Assembly: GCF_030272615.1 (NCBI RefSeq)
Contig: NC_081409.1
Location: forward strand, 655,562,468-655,626,467
Reading direction: 5' to 3'
DNA from: Cryptomeria japonica
Lineage: Eukaryota > Streptophyta > Pinopsida > Cupressales > Cupressaceae
DNA length: 64,000 bases
Of this stretch, positions 11,461 to 23,123 are shown piece after piece. Under the pieces are notes generated by a model. It had not been told where the DNA came from. It saw nothing but the letters and a program-made list of their open reading frames with translations, and ran no database searches. Within the stretch, counting starts at the first letter, position 1. Every line of letters starts with the position of its first letter. Made by a program: the position numbers and the translations under genes.

Positions 11461-12296
11461 AGATTACTCAGACTAACAAAGGTATTTTCATCTGCCAAAC
11501 TAAATATGCTATGGAATTGTTGAAGAAATTTGGCATGGAAAATTCTAAACTGGTAAGTACTCCTATGGTTACAAGTGATAAATTGACAAGAAAAGATGTT
11601 TCTGCATCGATAAATCCTACAAGATTCAAATCTATGATTGGAGGTCTGCTTTATTTGACTCAGACTAGGCCTGACATTATGAATGTTGTTTGTATTGTTT
11701 CAATATTTTAGAGTGATCCTAGAGAAAAACATGATATTGCGGTGAAAACGATTTTTAGATACCTACAAGGTACATCAGAATATGGTTTGTGGTACCCTAA
11801 GGATGACAACTTTACTTTATGTGCATATGCATATGCTAACTGGGGTGAAGATATTGATGATCATAAATGCACTTCTGATGGATATTTCTTTCTTGGAAAG
11901 AAGTTTGTTTCATGGATCAGCAAGAAACAGCCTTGTGCTTCTTTATCTACTGCTAAAGTTGAGTATGTTGTTGCTGCTACTAACTCTACACAACTTTTAT
12001 GGATGAAGAAAATGTTGAAGGATATAAAGGTGGATTGTGATGCACTAGTAGTTATTCACTGTGATAACTCTACTATTATTGATATATCAAAGAATCCAAT
12101 ATTTCATTTTAAAACAGAGCACATATCTATCAAGTATAACATTTTGAAGGAAAAGGTGGAAGCAAATGAAGTTAAATTGGTTTATGTGAACACTAAAGAA
12201 CAGATTGTAGATATTTTCACTAAACCTTTGCCCAAGGAATCATTTAAATACCTGAAAAATAGATTGAGAGTTTTTGCCTCTCTGGTAGAGACTTGA
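11461..12296 (+). pseudogene. Copia RT thumb and RNase H (C)
   Basis: The C-terminal part includes PTRFKSMIGGLLYLTQTRPDI, then IFRYLQGTSEYGLWY and an RNase H domain with Y-A-N-W-G (the usual Asp is Asn), SDGYFFLGKKFVSWISKKQ, S-T-A-K-V-E-Y and HCDNSTIIDISKNP. It ends with VDIFTKPLPKESF, the standard copia pol terminus, at 12296 (TGA). The D-to-N change in the first RNase H acid (usually DADW) and two TAG stops (CAG origin) argue that it is dead. Confidence 0.85.
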
Positions 12297-12664
12297 TTGA
12301 TGTGGTTTGGCATCAGTCTGACATGCACTATCAATGATACTATTCATTTCAACACTAATGTGGGATGCTACTGCTTAGAGGGAGTAGTCAGCCTTGTGAC
12401 TCAGTGGTTTATGTTTTTTCTTTGATATTTTTGTCAGATTTATGGTATTGATGTCAAAGGGGGAGAGATATTGATGTGAAAAAGACAAATAAAGAAAAAG
12501 AAAAATTCAAAGAGGGAGAGATATGAATAAGAAAAGTAAAGGGAAGAGATATTGACATTCAGAGCTATATGTGGGAGATTGTTGGTTGTCTTCCATTTGG
12601 GGAGACTTGTTTGGCATTTCTTGGTACTTAGATTTTTTTCACATCTAGTGTTGCCATCAATGCC
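12297..12664 (+). other. 3' noncoding region of C
   Basis: Between the pol stop and the polypurine tract. It contains repeated GGGGGAGAGATATTGATG-like purine words near 12459 and 12546, typical of copia 3' ends. No gene is seen. Confidence 0.7.
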
Positions 12665-12676
12665 AAAGGGGGAGAT
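12665..12676 (+). other. Polypurine tract of C
   Basis: AAAGGGGGAGAT lies immediately before the LTR start TGTTGGCC. It is the expected plus-strand primer site and fixes the element orientation. Confidence 0.8.
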
Positions 12677-13905
12677 TGTTGGCCATTTGGTGGAATTGAT
12701 TATATGTTGCAATGTTTTTTTGTCATTGATGCCAACAGTAGCTGTTTGGATGCTTTAGCGGTACCCTTCTGGTCCCGATAGGTTGAGTCATTTCTGATTG
12801 TTTTAGATCCGACATGATCTAGTAGGCTCTGGTATAGTTTCGTGATGTAATTGTTTTTTTCATGATACTCATGCTCATATTTGGTTAGTTGGTTTTGATC
12901 TAGTGATTGAATGCTATCTTGCTTGCTTAGAAGCTTAGTTTCTGGTTCCGGTGAGGGTTTCACCGGTAGAGCTTTTTATGAAGATCTTTGATGAATTGCT
13001 TAAGTGGTGTTGGTGCAACTTCTGATGGAGTTTCAGGATGCTATTGGTGATCATGTTTGAGGCTTGGTGGATGAAGATCATTGTTGTAGTGTGTGGACCT
13101 ATACTAGTTCCCAGTTGATCTAGGTTATGGACTGTCTTTAATGTAACGTATGAATTGGACCTCTCCATGTGTTTTCGGGATGTCTTATATATTGGATATT
13201 ACTTGTTTGGTATAAGGCCGACATGGTTTGTAATTATGTAATTGGTTTATTATCTGGTGGTTGACCTAATTGTTTATGGTCGAGAGTTTGTATATATAGA
13301 TGTAAGATCTCATCGTAGATCATCATGGTTATGTTAGAGGTCGTGGTCAAGGAATGTAATGTGTGAATAATGTAATATCATTCAGGAAAAAGATTTGGCC
13401 AATCATTGGAGATTGAATTGGGTGTATGTAAGAGGATTCGGTCCTTCGGTATTGAGCTTAACCAGAATTATACTCAGGCATAGGAGATGCTATCTTTTGT
13501 AGTTCAACACTTCTCCAGATTATAGTCTGGATTTCTATGTAGTCAGTGAGGCTTCTTTTGTGATGAGCAGTGTGCTCTAGGTTGTTGGCCTTCCTGCAAG
13601 TGGAGGCCTCTCAATTGTAATTCACATACTTACTGCAGAAGTATTATCTGACTGTGGGTAGGCTTTCCACCGTGGTTTTTCCCTTTACCAGGTTTTCCAC
13701 GTATAAATATTAGTATCATGTGGATGGTTTTATTCTGTGATTATTATTTATGCTTAATTGGTTTAACTATTGTTCTGGTATTAATGTTTTGGTTTCTGAT
13801 ATTAAAGTTTTAAATTGTTAATAGTTTGGGTAATCTGTGACAACTGATTCACCCCCACCCCTGGCCCCCTCTCAGTTGTCTTCTGGTTATTTGAACTGTC
13901 TAACA
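12677..13905 (+). repeat. 3' LTR of element C
   Basis: Begins TGTTGGCCATTTGG and ends GTCTAACA, giving TGTT/AACA inverted ends. TATATATA at 13291-13298 is a likely TATA box. Near the end are CGTGGTTTTTCCC and a C-tract with GATTCACCCCC, modules shared (in inverse orientation) by the LTRs of D, E, I and M and, in the same orientation, by L. Confidence 0.85.
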
Positions 13906-15225
13906 AAGTTGCCTTCAATACCACATAGAAAGGAAAAGGGCAAGCCATAAATGAAGATGAAAATGACTCTAATCTTGTTGAAGCTAACTTTGCTATAAAT
14001 CTCAAGAAAGGATCAGGCAAGTATAGAGGAAAGCTACCTTTCAAATGCTTTCATTGTGGTAAAATAGGACATTTTTCTGCTAAGTGTCCCTATAAGAAAA
14101 ATAAGGACAATTATGTGGATGATGTCAAGGATGAGGGTAAAAGGTTTTACAAATCAAGAAGAAAAAAATTTCAGAAGAAGAAGGTTCTTTACTCTATTAA
14201 TAGTGATTTCTTTGATGATGAAAGTGATTTGGATGAGGAATATAGTGAAGATGAAAAACAAACTAGTGTCTTCATGATTCAAGAGATCCTTAATGAGAAA
14301 CATAGTAGTGGTCAATCTGAAAATATAGATGACAATGAGGAAGAAGATGCAGATGTTGTGGTTGACCTTAAAGGAGAATTGGTATGTGCTCTTGAAGAAC
14401 TTGACAAAGTAAGAAAAGAGTTAAAGAAATACAAGAAGTATAACATAAGGGAGCATGACTTACTAAACAAGAATATTGAAGAATAAAATAGCAATCTTCC
14501 TACCTTAACCACTCAATTGGGTGAAGCTAGAAGAATGTATGAAGTGACTAAATTAGATTGACAAAACAAAGAAAAAGAATATCGAAAGATGGAGGAAGAT
14601 ATTGTAAATCTAAGAAGCTTGAAAAGTGAAAAGATGAGCTCAAGGTGAGAATCAAGTATGAGGGCAGCACTGATTCTTTTAATAAAATTTTGAGCAAGCA
14701 AAAGCACTCCAAAGATATGAAGGGTGTTGGATTTGAGGCTAGTCAATGTTCTAACAGTAAAGATTCATCAAAAAAGGAGATACTCTTCACCTCTTCAAGT
14801 GAAAGTGAAATCAAACAAACCTTCACAGTCAGCAAGCCTAATGAGAAGAAGACATATCTTGTTGCTACAAAGAATCAGTTAAGCAACCAACATGTTGATT
14901 TTAAAATAAAAGCCAATGTTTATAATGGAGGCATCACAAAGGTCAAAGATACATGAAGGGTGAACTCAAGACAACCAAACTATGTTGCTCCAAGGAGAAA
15001 ATTGAGAAACATCTTTAATAATGATTGGTATGTACCTCAATTCCATGGCTACTACTATAAATGTAATACTTATGGTCAAAGAATTGCTAATTGTAAGCTT
15101 ATGCATAGGTCTCCTCCTAGTTTTGAAAGTAGAAATCAATTTTCTACTATGAGGGATATGAATGTTATTTGTTATCATTGTAATGGGTATGGTCATAGAA
15201 GTTATGAATGCAGGAGAAATGTATC
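13906..15225 (+). pseudogene. Copia gag with CCHC knuckles and coiled-coil region (J)
   Basis: Shows a first nucleocapsid-type knuckle CFHCGKIGHFSAKC at about 14047, a highly acidic stretch (SDFFDDESDLDEE), and a Lys/Glu/Leu-rich likely coiled coil (LVCALEELDKVRKELKKYKK). Near 15060 and 15165 come two further Cys/His clusters, of which CYHCNGYGHRSYEC is intact CCHC. Long gag proteins with extra knuckles and coiled coil resemble the SIRE/Maximus type of plant copia; this assignment is tentative. Several stops and at least one frameshift break it. Confidence 0.7.
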
Positions 15226-16844
15226 TGATAACTTAATGATGAACCACTAGTACCAAATCGGTACTGAGAGGGGGGGGTGAATCAGTACAAACACAAATAC
15301 AGTCAAAAACCAGTTTGACAGCAAATACCCCAAATGACTGATAAATAGGAATACCAGTAAAATAGAGTGCAACCAGTAACATCCAGTATAGCTCAATCAA
15401 TCATGAACCGGTCACTCAATAAGCTTTCCTCTTAACTCAATACTACAGTATCATTATATTCTCATGCATAAACCAGTAAACTTGACCATCAGATCTTCAC
15501 AACAATGAGTTCAATATGTTTTATAGACAAGCATAAAATATAGAACCTTCATGTGCTTAATAGATAAAACAAAGCATCACAAGACAGAAGCATTTCACAT
15601 GACACACATAATTTTCACGTGGAAACCCAATTGGGAAAAACCATGGTGGGGATGAATACCCACAAGCTATTTTTGAACTATTTAGAAGTCCGCTCTATTA
15701 GGAGCCTTGTCCGGTTAAGGACATTACAATAGGTTCTGGTAAGAACCGATCCTGTTAAGGATCACCCGATTAAGGAATACCTGGTTAAGGGTTAAACCCG
15801 GTAGGGTCACCTTGTTAGAGGATTTCAAGAACTCAATAGCTGAAAGGATCTCCTAAGCTTCTCTAGCTTCTCAGAACTCATTAGCCTCGATTTACTTGGT
15901 TAAGGGATTTGAAACAAGCTGGTTAAGACCACCCGATTTAAGGGATTTTGAATCAAGTCAGTTAAGGCTACCCTGATAGGGGATTTTACAACTATTGAAG
16001 TGGTTAGAGATCAACAGGTATTACAATGATCTGTTAACAGCACTTAATGCTAATGCAAATCTGTTTAGGCTCCTCTTTTCCTTCTACACATTCACTTTGC
16101 GAGTATCTCTTCTCTCCTTTGGTCTGGCAAGAATCACGTATCACTTTCCTTGGATACACACTCACAACTTTTGCCAACAACCTTAGAAAGAAACCCAACA
16201 TCGACCTTATAGGAGACATACAGGTTGCTAGCAAAAACCCTAAACCCTAAACTTGTTAGGTTAAGCAATTCAAACAGTTCGATCCTAACCGTTGAATCAT
16301 GTTGCATTAAATGCAACAATCTTGAATCGATCTCAAGACATTCTCCATCATCCATTATCCACCATTTTCATGGCAGTTGATAACCCATCATGCATTATCA
16401 TCGTTTGACAAACTTCACACATTCCCAGGGTAGATAGGAATAGTCATCTTCATGCAAGATCCTTCACACACACAAAGCTTATGTGGCAACACGATCTATC
16501 CTCCATCATACTGCTAACTCATCACACAGAGATCACCGATTGAGTCACACAGACTTGAGGTACTCCAACTGGAAACCCCAAAGTGGAAGCTGCCTACCAA
16601 CTAGTAGTCATATAGTACTTCCATGTGTCGGTTCCCATAACTTCATGCCGGTTCACCTTGAACAAATATGCCGCTTCACTTTGGCATATAAATTGGTTCA
16701 CACATATGTTGATTCCTCTCTCTTCACTTATCACATGTGCCAGTTCACACTATGTCCCATATTGACATCAATGAAAACATACAATATCATTATGTCTTCA
16801 TGTTGGTTCACATAAGGCTCATGCTGGTTCACATAATGCCAACA
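15226..16844 (-). mobile_element. Element M: solo copia LTR
   Basis: A 1619-base LTR alone. In plus sense it begins TGATAACTTAATG and ends GCCAACA, so in its own (minus) sense it runs TGTTGGC...TTATCA. Flanks are GTATC (15221-15225) and ATATC (16845-16849), a target duplication with one G-to-A change. The LTR carries the G-tract GAGAGGGGGGGTGAATCAGT and the AACCCAATTGGGAAAAACCA module of the other copia LTRs. It interrupts J's gag between Cys/His clusters. No internal sequence is present, so it formed by LTR-LTR recombination. Confidence 0.75.
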
Positions 16845-16849
16845 ATATC

Positions 16850-17253
16850 TTAGTCCCACAATATATTTTCAAGTTCATCAGTCAATGTAAATGTAAAATT
16901 CTATCATTGTCAAAACTTGGGGGCCATATTGCAAAACACTATGAGCTTGTGACAGCTAAGAAAAAGAAGACAAAGTCAACATCTGAACTTAATGCAAAAT
17001 CATAACCGAATGGGACAGTAGAAAAGAAGAAAGAAGCCAAACAAGTTCGGATAGAAAAGGATAAAGTTAAGGCTGAGCCAAGTTTGATTGTTCAAACTGC
17101 CCTACATGTTGAAAGGAAAAACTTGTCAGTAGTAGATAGTGGTTTCTCCAACCACATCATTGGTGATAAGAAGAAATTCATCAAATTAGAAGATTGGAAT
17201 GGTGGTTCAATAAGGTTTGGAGGTAATTCATCCATCAAAATAAAAGGCAAAGG
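16850..17253 (+). pseudogene. Copia gag end and protease start (J)
   Basis: Continues J after M with CKFYHCQNLG, a knuckle remnant, a Lys-rich linker, and then VVDSGFSNHIIGDKKKF. DSG is the retropepsin active site and the block after it is the copia protease/pre-integrase region, ending at IKIKGKG where B's LTR begins. A single-base change near 16920 shifts frame after the knuckle. Confidence 0.7.
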
Positions 17254-18049
17254 TGTAGACACCTAAAATTGTCTTGTCTAATTAAATAAATATAATTATT
17301 TATTTAATTATTAAATCCTATCTTCTATTAATTAAATAAATTCTTATTTGTTTAATTAATTCATTAATCCTCTTCTAAGCCTTTCCTCATTTAAATAAAT
17401 ACTTTCATTTATTTAAATTGCCATTTTCCTAAATCAAATAAATATTTTATTTATTTAATTGATCTCACTTCCTCTATTAATTAAATAAATCTTTATTTAT
17501 TTAATTAATTCATTATCCTTTTATACTCATGACACATGTCACTCATCTCTTAATTCTTCTCTTACCTACCCCTTTTATCATTTTATTATTTTCTCTACGT
17601 ACCCTTTAATCCTAGCTGACCATTTATCTTTATACCTCTTAATCTTATCCCTTCATTTCTTACAGTGTCTTCTATATAAGAGGATAATTTGTTTTATTAT
17701 CAACCCTAATGAGCATTATAATTGCCTAATCAAGGTGTCTAATCGATATTATTCAATCAAGCCTTCTTCTAATCAAGCTATCAACCATATTTCCATTCTT
17801 TGTTGAGCTCTTGTGCACACATAAAATCCGAGAGCAAGTATATCAAACAAGATCAATGGAGATAGGAAGACAATGGAGATTGAAACCCTGCTTGACATGT
17901 GAGTGGTAATATTGTTTTATTTTGTTGATTTACATGATCGTAGGTATCTCTATTGGTATTGGTGAATGTTTCATTATAAGATTTAGATTGTTTGTGGTTG
18001 AATCTTTATGGTTTTTACAATAGTTAATCATCACTTTTCACCATATACA
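17254..18049 (+). repeat. 5' LTR of element B
   Basis: Starts TGTAGACACC and ends CATATACA, just before the primer-binding site. It contains AT-rich palindromes (17277-17510), a TATATAA box and TTGAGCTCTTGTGCAC, as A's LTR does in inverse orientation. The start sits in J's protease sequence (IKIKGKG), with AAAGG as left flank. Confidence 0.85.
17673..17679 (+). promoter_or_regulatory. TATA box of element B LTR
   Basis: TCTATATAAG in the middle of the LTR, same context as in element A. Confidence 0.55.
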
Positions 18050-18052
18050 TTT

Positions 18053-18069
18053 TGGCACGCTAGGTAGGA
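18053..18069 (+). other. Primer-binding site of element B
   Basis: TGGCACGCTAGGTAGGA lies three bases after the LTR end. It starts with TGG, the complement of a tRNA CCA end, and matches A's site in position. The tRNA was not identified. Confidence 0.6.
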
Positions 18070-18129
18070 TATGGATTTTTGTTAGATCTATGTTTTTTGC
18101 AAGTTTTCCTAATCCTATATTGTTGTTTT

Positions 18130-18704
18130 ATAAAACAATTTGGAGAATAACCTTGTGCAGCTAGGGGTTTGGACACAAGATTAAGATTTTGGAGAGAGAT
18201 TTGATCCAATTTCACAAATGGATTGAAATTTTTATACCAAATTTGTTTTGTAGGTTGGGACAATATTAGGAGTGTTCAATCCAAAATTCAAAAAAATTTG
18301 AGCATATTTGAATTTTCTATGAATTTTTTATGATTTTTCATAAAAAATTAATTTTTGAAGCAAATTAGTGATTTTTTTGGATCTTCTTACATTTTTAGAA
18401 TTTTCTCATAATTATGCAGGGGGTCGACTTTTTGTGATTTAATTTTGGGTGAAAATTAATTTGTGAAAAATCATATCTTTAAAAATTAAGGTTTTTTCAG
18501 GTTTTGATTAGATCTCACAAATGGCTTGGAGTTTTTGCATCAAATTTGTTTGATAGATTGAGAACAGTATCAAGAGTTCTTAGTACAAAATTTAGATTTT
18601 TTGGAGCATATTTGAATTGTCTATGTTTTTTTTCATATAAAATTAATTTTTGAAGAAAATTAATGAATTTTTCAGATTTTCTTACATTTTTGGAAATTCC
18701 TCAG
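18130..18704 (+). repeat. Leader tandem repeat of B, first part
   Basis: AT-rich units of roughly 290-350 bases. Each has the order TCTCACAAATGGCTTGGA, AATTTGTTT, TGGAGCATATTTGAATTTTC, TTTTTCATA, AATTAATTTTTGAAG and TTCTTACATTTTTGGAA. One full unit and most of a second lie here; the array resumes after insertion G at 23580. Element A's leader lacks this repeat. No coding function is seen. Confidence 0.75.
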
Positions 18705-19144
18705 TGTGAGATTTTACCAAGATCAAGGGCTCAATGAAAAATACAATATAGAGACAAAATAGATGATAGAAATAAACTATATTCTATCAAGATGAAAATA
18801 TTGATCAACTGGATCATCAAGCATTACATACAATGGATATGAGCCTTCTTATATAGGCAAGGCTATATGGATATGTGAGCACACAAACATGACATGTGGC
18901 TCAATAAGAAACAAGGGTAGGTAGGAGAAACAATATAATATTCCAAATGAGGTGGATCACCCACTGAATGTGGAATATAACAACAAGATAAGTCCACAAA
19001 AGGTAGAAATTCTCCTACACACACTATCCCAATGTGGCACAAACACCCAAGTGTCTCATACCCAAACTACTATGAAATGCATTTTCTAAGTAAACTTAAG
19101 TAAGGTGTAATAATATCCAACATGAATAATTATTTACACCAACA
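18705..19144 (-). repeat. 3' LTR of element G
   Basis: Left-hand LTR, bounded by CTCAG and by the polypurine tract (CCCCCCCTTAAG in plus sense at 19145). TATATAA on the minus strand is at 18849-18855. Confidence 0.85.
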
Positions 19145-19632
19145 CCCCCCCTTAAGTGCAACTTAGGGGAAAGTACTTAAGTCTACAATTAAACTAAGCA
19201 ATGCAAGATGGGTCCCGACTACTAGGCCATGTTAGGTACCCATGTACAAATGCAAATGCATGTAAACCAATGCAATGAATCACTCACAAAGTGGGGAAAG
19301 AGAGAAAACCCAATGGGAAAAAACCCTCCCCCAAAAGAGAGATGAAAACTAGATACAAATAACTCTCATAGAAGTATGTGAAGGACAAAACCCCATGTGA
19401 GGAAAAAGTCCCCCCCATATGAGAGAAGAAGAGAAGCTAGGTCGCCCCCCCTCAATGTAGAATCTGCATCAATGATAGAAGCTTGATGATGTATAAAGAA
19501 ACTGCTCCATGAACATCAAACCACATTCCTCCCCTTAGGAAGAAACAAAACCAAAGGTGTCTCCATGAAGTCTCCCCAATCATGAAGGGAAGATGTAGGA
19601 AAAATACTCATGATGAAAGGAATCTTTGAAAA
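19145..19632 (-). other. 3' noncoding region and polypurine tract of G
   Basis: Begins (plus sense) with CCCCCCCTTAAG, the complement of a polypurine tract, next to the LTR. The following text with GGGTCCCGACTACTAGGCC and GAAAACCC/GGGAAAA motifs is shared with element H at 62145-62400. Confidence 0.7.
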
Positions 19633-20599
19633 CTACTCAAATGTCCCCATGTCGATGCTGAAAGTTACCCCCTCCAAAGGTGGTGAACTGCTCCACACTG
19701 CTGAAAAAGGCACTCCAAGATCTAGTGGAGAAGAATGTAGAACAATATCCAAAGACTCACATGTCTCCTCAAAAAATAAAGAGACCTCATCCAATTGTTG
19801 TACAGAAGTATCCACAATCATGTCAACCTCTAAAGATTGATCGTGTAGAGAATGCACAAGAGGGTCAGAGTGATCCCTCGCAACAATCGAAGAAGGATCA
19901 TCTTCATCAAAGAGAAGATGAATGTCATCAATGATGTCTCCCAAATCTGCAATGTAGGACTCCACAAACAAACCTACAATGTCTGTCAAGTAGGCATCCC
20001 ATGAAACTGAAGGTGGAAGACATGAAATATCCTTTTGCACTGAATCACAAGAAGGAAAAATTGTTGTACTAGGTGCATCATCAGGTACAATAGGTGGTGT
20101 GATTTCAATAGGAGGAGATGAAATGCAAGACTCAAGAACGAGGTCACAAGTGAGAATCCCCAAGTTCAAGCCCAAAGTTCTCCTCAAAATCTGAATCATC
20201 AACATAGGAAGAATCAACCTCACCAATAGGACCAAAATGTGAAAAAGAGTACAATCAAGATGCATGATCAACCACCCCAGTCGCCATGATAGCTCCACTC
20301 TCCAAGTCTCTAATGATAACTGAATCAGGTGTAAACTCCATAGTTTTCCTAGTTTCCCCATGTGTGATTTGATAGATGGAAACAAGATTGTTTGTCAAGT
20401 GGGGTACACACAACACATCATTGAAGGTGTTATCCCCAATGGCAATAGATCATTTTCCAATCACATCCATGTATGTATGATTGCCCATCAAAATCTGCGG
20501 CATGTGGCAAGGCTCAAATGTAGAAAACATGGACTGTGAAGATGCCATATGATGAGAAGCCCTTGAATCTAGAAGTCATCTCCCTAAATCATGACTTGT
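19633..20599 (-). pseudogene. Protease and pre-integrase remnant with acidic tail (G)
   Basis: At about 20555-20595 the translation reads LLDSRASHHMA. This is the copia protease site with DSG changed to DSR (G-to-A), preceded by a TGA where Trp is expected. It continues with VLCVPHLTNNLVSIYQITH, the pre-integrase segment, and then leaves known copia domains. The last 200 or so codons are acidic and Ser/Asp-rich (SLFFEETCESLD) and I do not recognise them. The absence of integrase here marks the deletion point of the non-autonomous element. Confidence 0.65.
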
Positions 20600-21582
20600 A
20601 GTAGCACAAAGAGCATGTCCCTTTCCTTTATCTATCCCAAAAGAGTGATCCTTTCCTTTATCCTTATCCTTGGAAGAAGAAGCCGATGTAGACATTCTGG
20701 AAGGTAGGTTTATTTTGTTCTTCTCAAGAAGATTCTTCAACTCATCAATATCCTTCTTATAACAATGATGTTCATCATGTCCTGACTTCTTGCAATATCC
20801 ACAAAAAATATTGTCCTTATATGATTTCCTCTTTGGTGATAATGGTGAATCACCTTGTTGTGGAGAGGAAGATTGTGCTCCATCTTGATGTGGTTTTGAC
20901 TTAGGTTGCTTTTGATTCTTGCCTTTTCCTTGCTTTGATTTTCTTTATTAGCCACCAAAGCTTGTGACTTTAAAGATTTGAGAATCCCCATCTTGGTCAA
21001 CTTAGATTGCTCAAGTATCAACATCTCCCTGAATGAATCAAATGAGGGAGAAGTGTATGAGGAACCTTGATCTAACCTATCGGTGTGAAAGCTAGATGCA
21101 AAGGCTGCATACTCTGAAGGAAGCTTGTCCAACAAGTTATAAACCAATTGCGCATCCTTTTTGTCAATTTCACAATCCTTTAGCTTTGCTCTTAGCTCAT
21201 TTTATTTTGTGATATAATCTTGGATTGTATCAAAATCCTTTGGATCCAAAGTTGTGAGTTCGCTATCAATCTTGTAGCCCTTAATCTCATCAACTTGACC
21301 ATACAATTTCTGAAAAATATCTCAAGCCTCTTTAATTATAGTACACTTATCAATGTGAAAAATGAGGTCATCTGATACATACTTTCTAAGATTTCCAAGT
21401 GCCATAACATTTTTAGTTAGACATTCAATTTGAGCATTAGGATCAGCCTTAGGATTAGGTGGTGTTGTAATAGTTCTATTTACATAATGGATGAGTCATT
21501 TTTCCATTAGTTGACTTCAAGCCTTAATCTTCCATGATGCATAATTATGAGGAGTTAAAAGTGGAAATTTAGGAGAACCCAT
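20600..21582 (-). pseudogene. Copia gag of element G (UBN2-type)
   Basis: Starts at 21582 with MGSPKFPLLTPHNYASWK, the usual copia gag opening in which the element picks W-K. Continues through NLLDKLPSEYAAFASSF (the plant gag L-P-x-x-Y motif) to a knuckle CGYCKKSGHDEHHC near 20755-20812. It would form the virus-like particle. Stops occur near 21500, 21330 and 21200, and a frame change lies around 20940, so it no longer encodes one protein. Confidence 0.75.
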
Positions 21583-23110
21583 AGCACCAAAATGAAAAAA
21601 CACAAGATAGAGAGAGTCACAATCACACAAAACACCCCCCCAAAATACTTAATCAAGAAAACCACCCCAAAATGCTAATTTGGCACTTTATACTTAGTGT
21701 GTATACACTGGGCCACTTCCAAAAAAAGGCAAAGTGGACTTCTGATTTTAGTTTAGAACTTCTCAAAAATGAGATCTAAGAGACTTCAAAAAATATTGCT
21801 AGAGATCTAAACTAATATCCAAGCGAAATACAAGTACCAAATAGGCCAAAAAATGACTAAATACTGAAAGTACAATTTGTACTCAAAATCACTGCAAACA
21901 AGTGGTACATTATGAAAGTATATGAAAAATTATGCACTTTCAAAAAAAGTGGCACCTGAAAAGGAGGTCGTATGACCCCAAACGAAGCCTCTAAAGTTGC
22001 AAAATTGGGGATTAGATAGGTACAGTCATGAAGATCTGCAATTTATGAAAAATCCGTCCATCAAAATCAAAAAATTCTTCCACCGCTATGAAGAGAATGA
22101 AATTCTAGCCAATTTCAAAAACATTGCACCAAAAAAGGAGCAAAAATGAGCAAGATATGGCCTTCCAAAGTTGAACTGCAAAACTAAAAAGCTCAATGAA
22201 GAGGGGGTCAAATTTTTTTAAAATACTGCTGACGTGGTGCTGACGTCAGAAAATGACAAGCTTAAATTTGACGCATGTCTGTCCGTCAAAAAAAATTTGC
22301 CTCCCTTCCCATTCGGCACCCGTACTATATGGACTGTTGAAATGGACTACTAACTGGGTAGGTACATATGCTGACGTGTCAAGTCATTGAGGTGTACGAT
22401 AGGTGATGGGATGCTAACATGTACCATACAAAGATAGTGAGCTGCTAGGCTTGAGTAGTGTTGTCGCCATGTGGGTGGTGCTGTCGTGGCAAGTCAGACG
22501 GAGATTGTCGGTGGGAGGAAAGCATTGGAGATGTCGGCCAGGGAGGTCTCGATGGCAAGGCCGAAGAACACATTCGGTGGGGGCCGAAAGTCAACCACAG
22601 CCAGAATGGTGAGGTTCACCAAAGACCAATGGTGGTTAGAGAAGTCAGGGTCGAAAGAGAGGTGCAGGTGGCACGGCAGGTCGTCGAATGCAGCACAACA
22701 AGTCGTCAATGAGCAAGGACATGACACAAGGAGGATGGTCGCCTTCAAGCTAGTGTGTTCACTGGCAGTTAGGCGGCTCGGGTGGGGAGGTCACTAATGG
22801 TGGTGAAGCTAGCCACCAGAGGAGAGGTAGCTATTGTCGGCAGGGTACGAGAGCATGGCCCTGCCAAGGTATGGTGAAACAGAGTATGGGGGGGCCTGCA
22901 GACCCCCATACGACTATAGCCAAAATAGGCAAAAAACAATTTCTCACCAAATATAGTCGACTTTATAGTCAAAATTTATGGAAATGGCCTCCCAGACTCA
23001 ACTGTGATGTCCAAATCGATGTATGACACCCCCAAAAAATGAAGATCCCCAAATCTGAAAATTGAAGCCTCCAAAAATGCCTCTCCAAGACAAATCAAAG
23101 AAGCCCTTTA
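21583..23110 (-). other. Leader of G, with GC-rich patch
   Basis: Noncoding leader between primer site and gag. A GC-rich patch at 22440-22870 allows open frames on both strands, but none has recognisable domains. Purine-rich, C-poor text around 21640-22200 is ordinary leader. Confidence 0.55.
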
Positions 23111-23123
23111 GGCTCTGATACCA
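23111..23123 (-). other. Primer-binding site of element G (initiator Met tRNA type)
   Basis: The minus strand reads TGGTATCAGAGCC directly adjoining the LTR, the classic plant copia site complementary to the initiator methionine tRNA 3' end. Confidence 0.9.

Larger units (their letters stand above)
9263..13905 (+). mobile_element. Element C: Ty1/copia retrotransposon, 3' part with 3' LTR
   Basis: Reads protease end, integrase, RT, RNase H, polypurine tract and LTR on the plus strand, the copia order (integrase before RT). The 5' LTR and gag are missing in the window because K interrupts the element in the protease region. From 9276 to 12296 every recognisable domain is in one frame (about 1007 codons) and no frameshift was found. 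The frame is broken by about eleven stop codons. The LTR abuts J at 13906, so C probably inserted into J's gag. Confidence 0.85.
13906..17253 (+). mobile_element. Element J: copia retrotransposon gag-protease fragment (oldest host layer)
   Basis: Copia gag C-terminal half, interrupted by solo LTR M, then the start of protease, cut by element B at 17254. If M is removed with one copy of its duplication, the reading frame around the zinc knuckles continues. The left end abuts C's LTR. The remainder of J should lie to the right of B, outside the window. J appears to be the outermost layer that C, M and B all entered. Confidence 0.7.

Noticed and set aside
22458-22797. ORFs of 84-108 codons in G's leader
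   Set aside because: Same cause: a GC-rich stretch between primer site and gag start, open on both strands, no recognisable protein.
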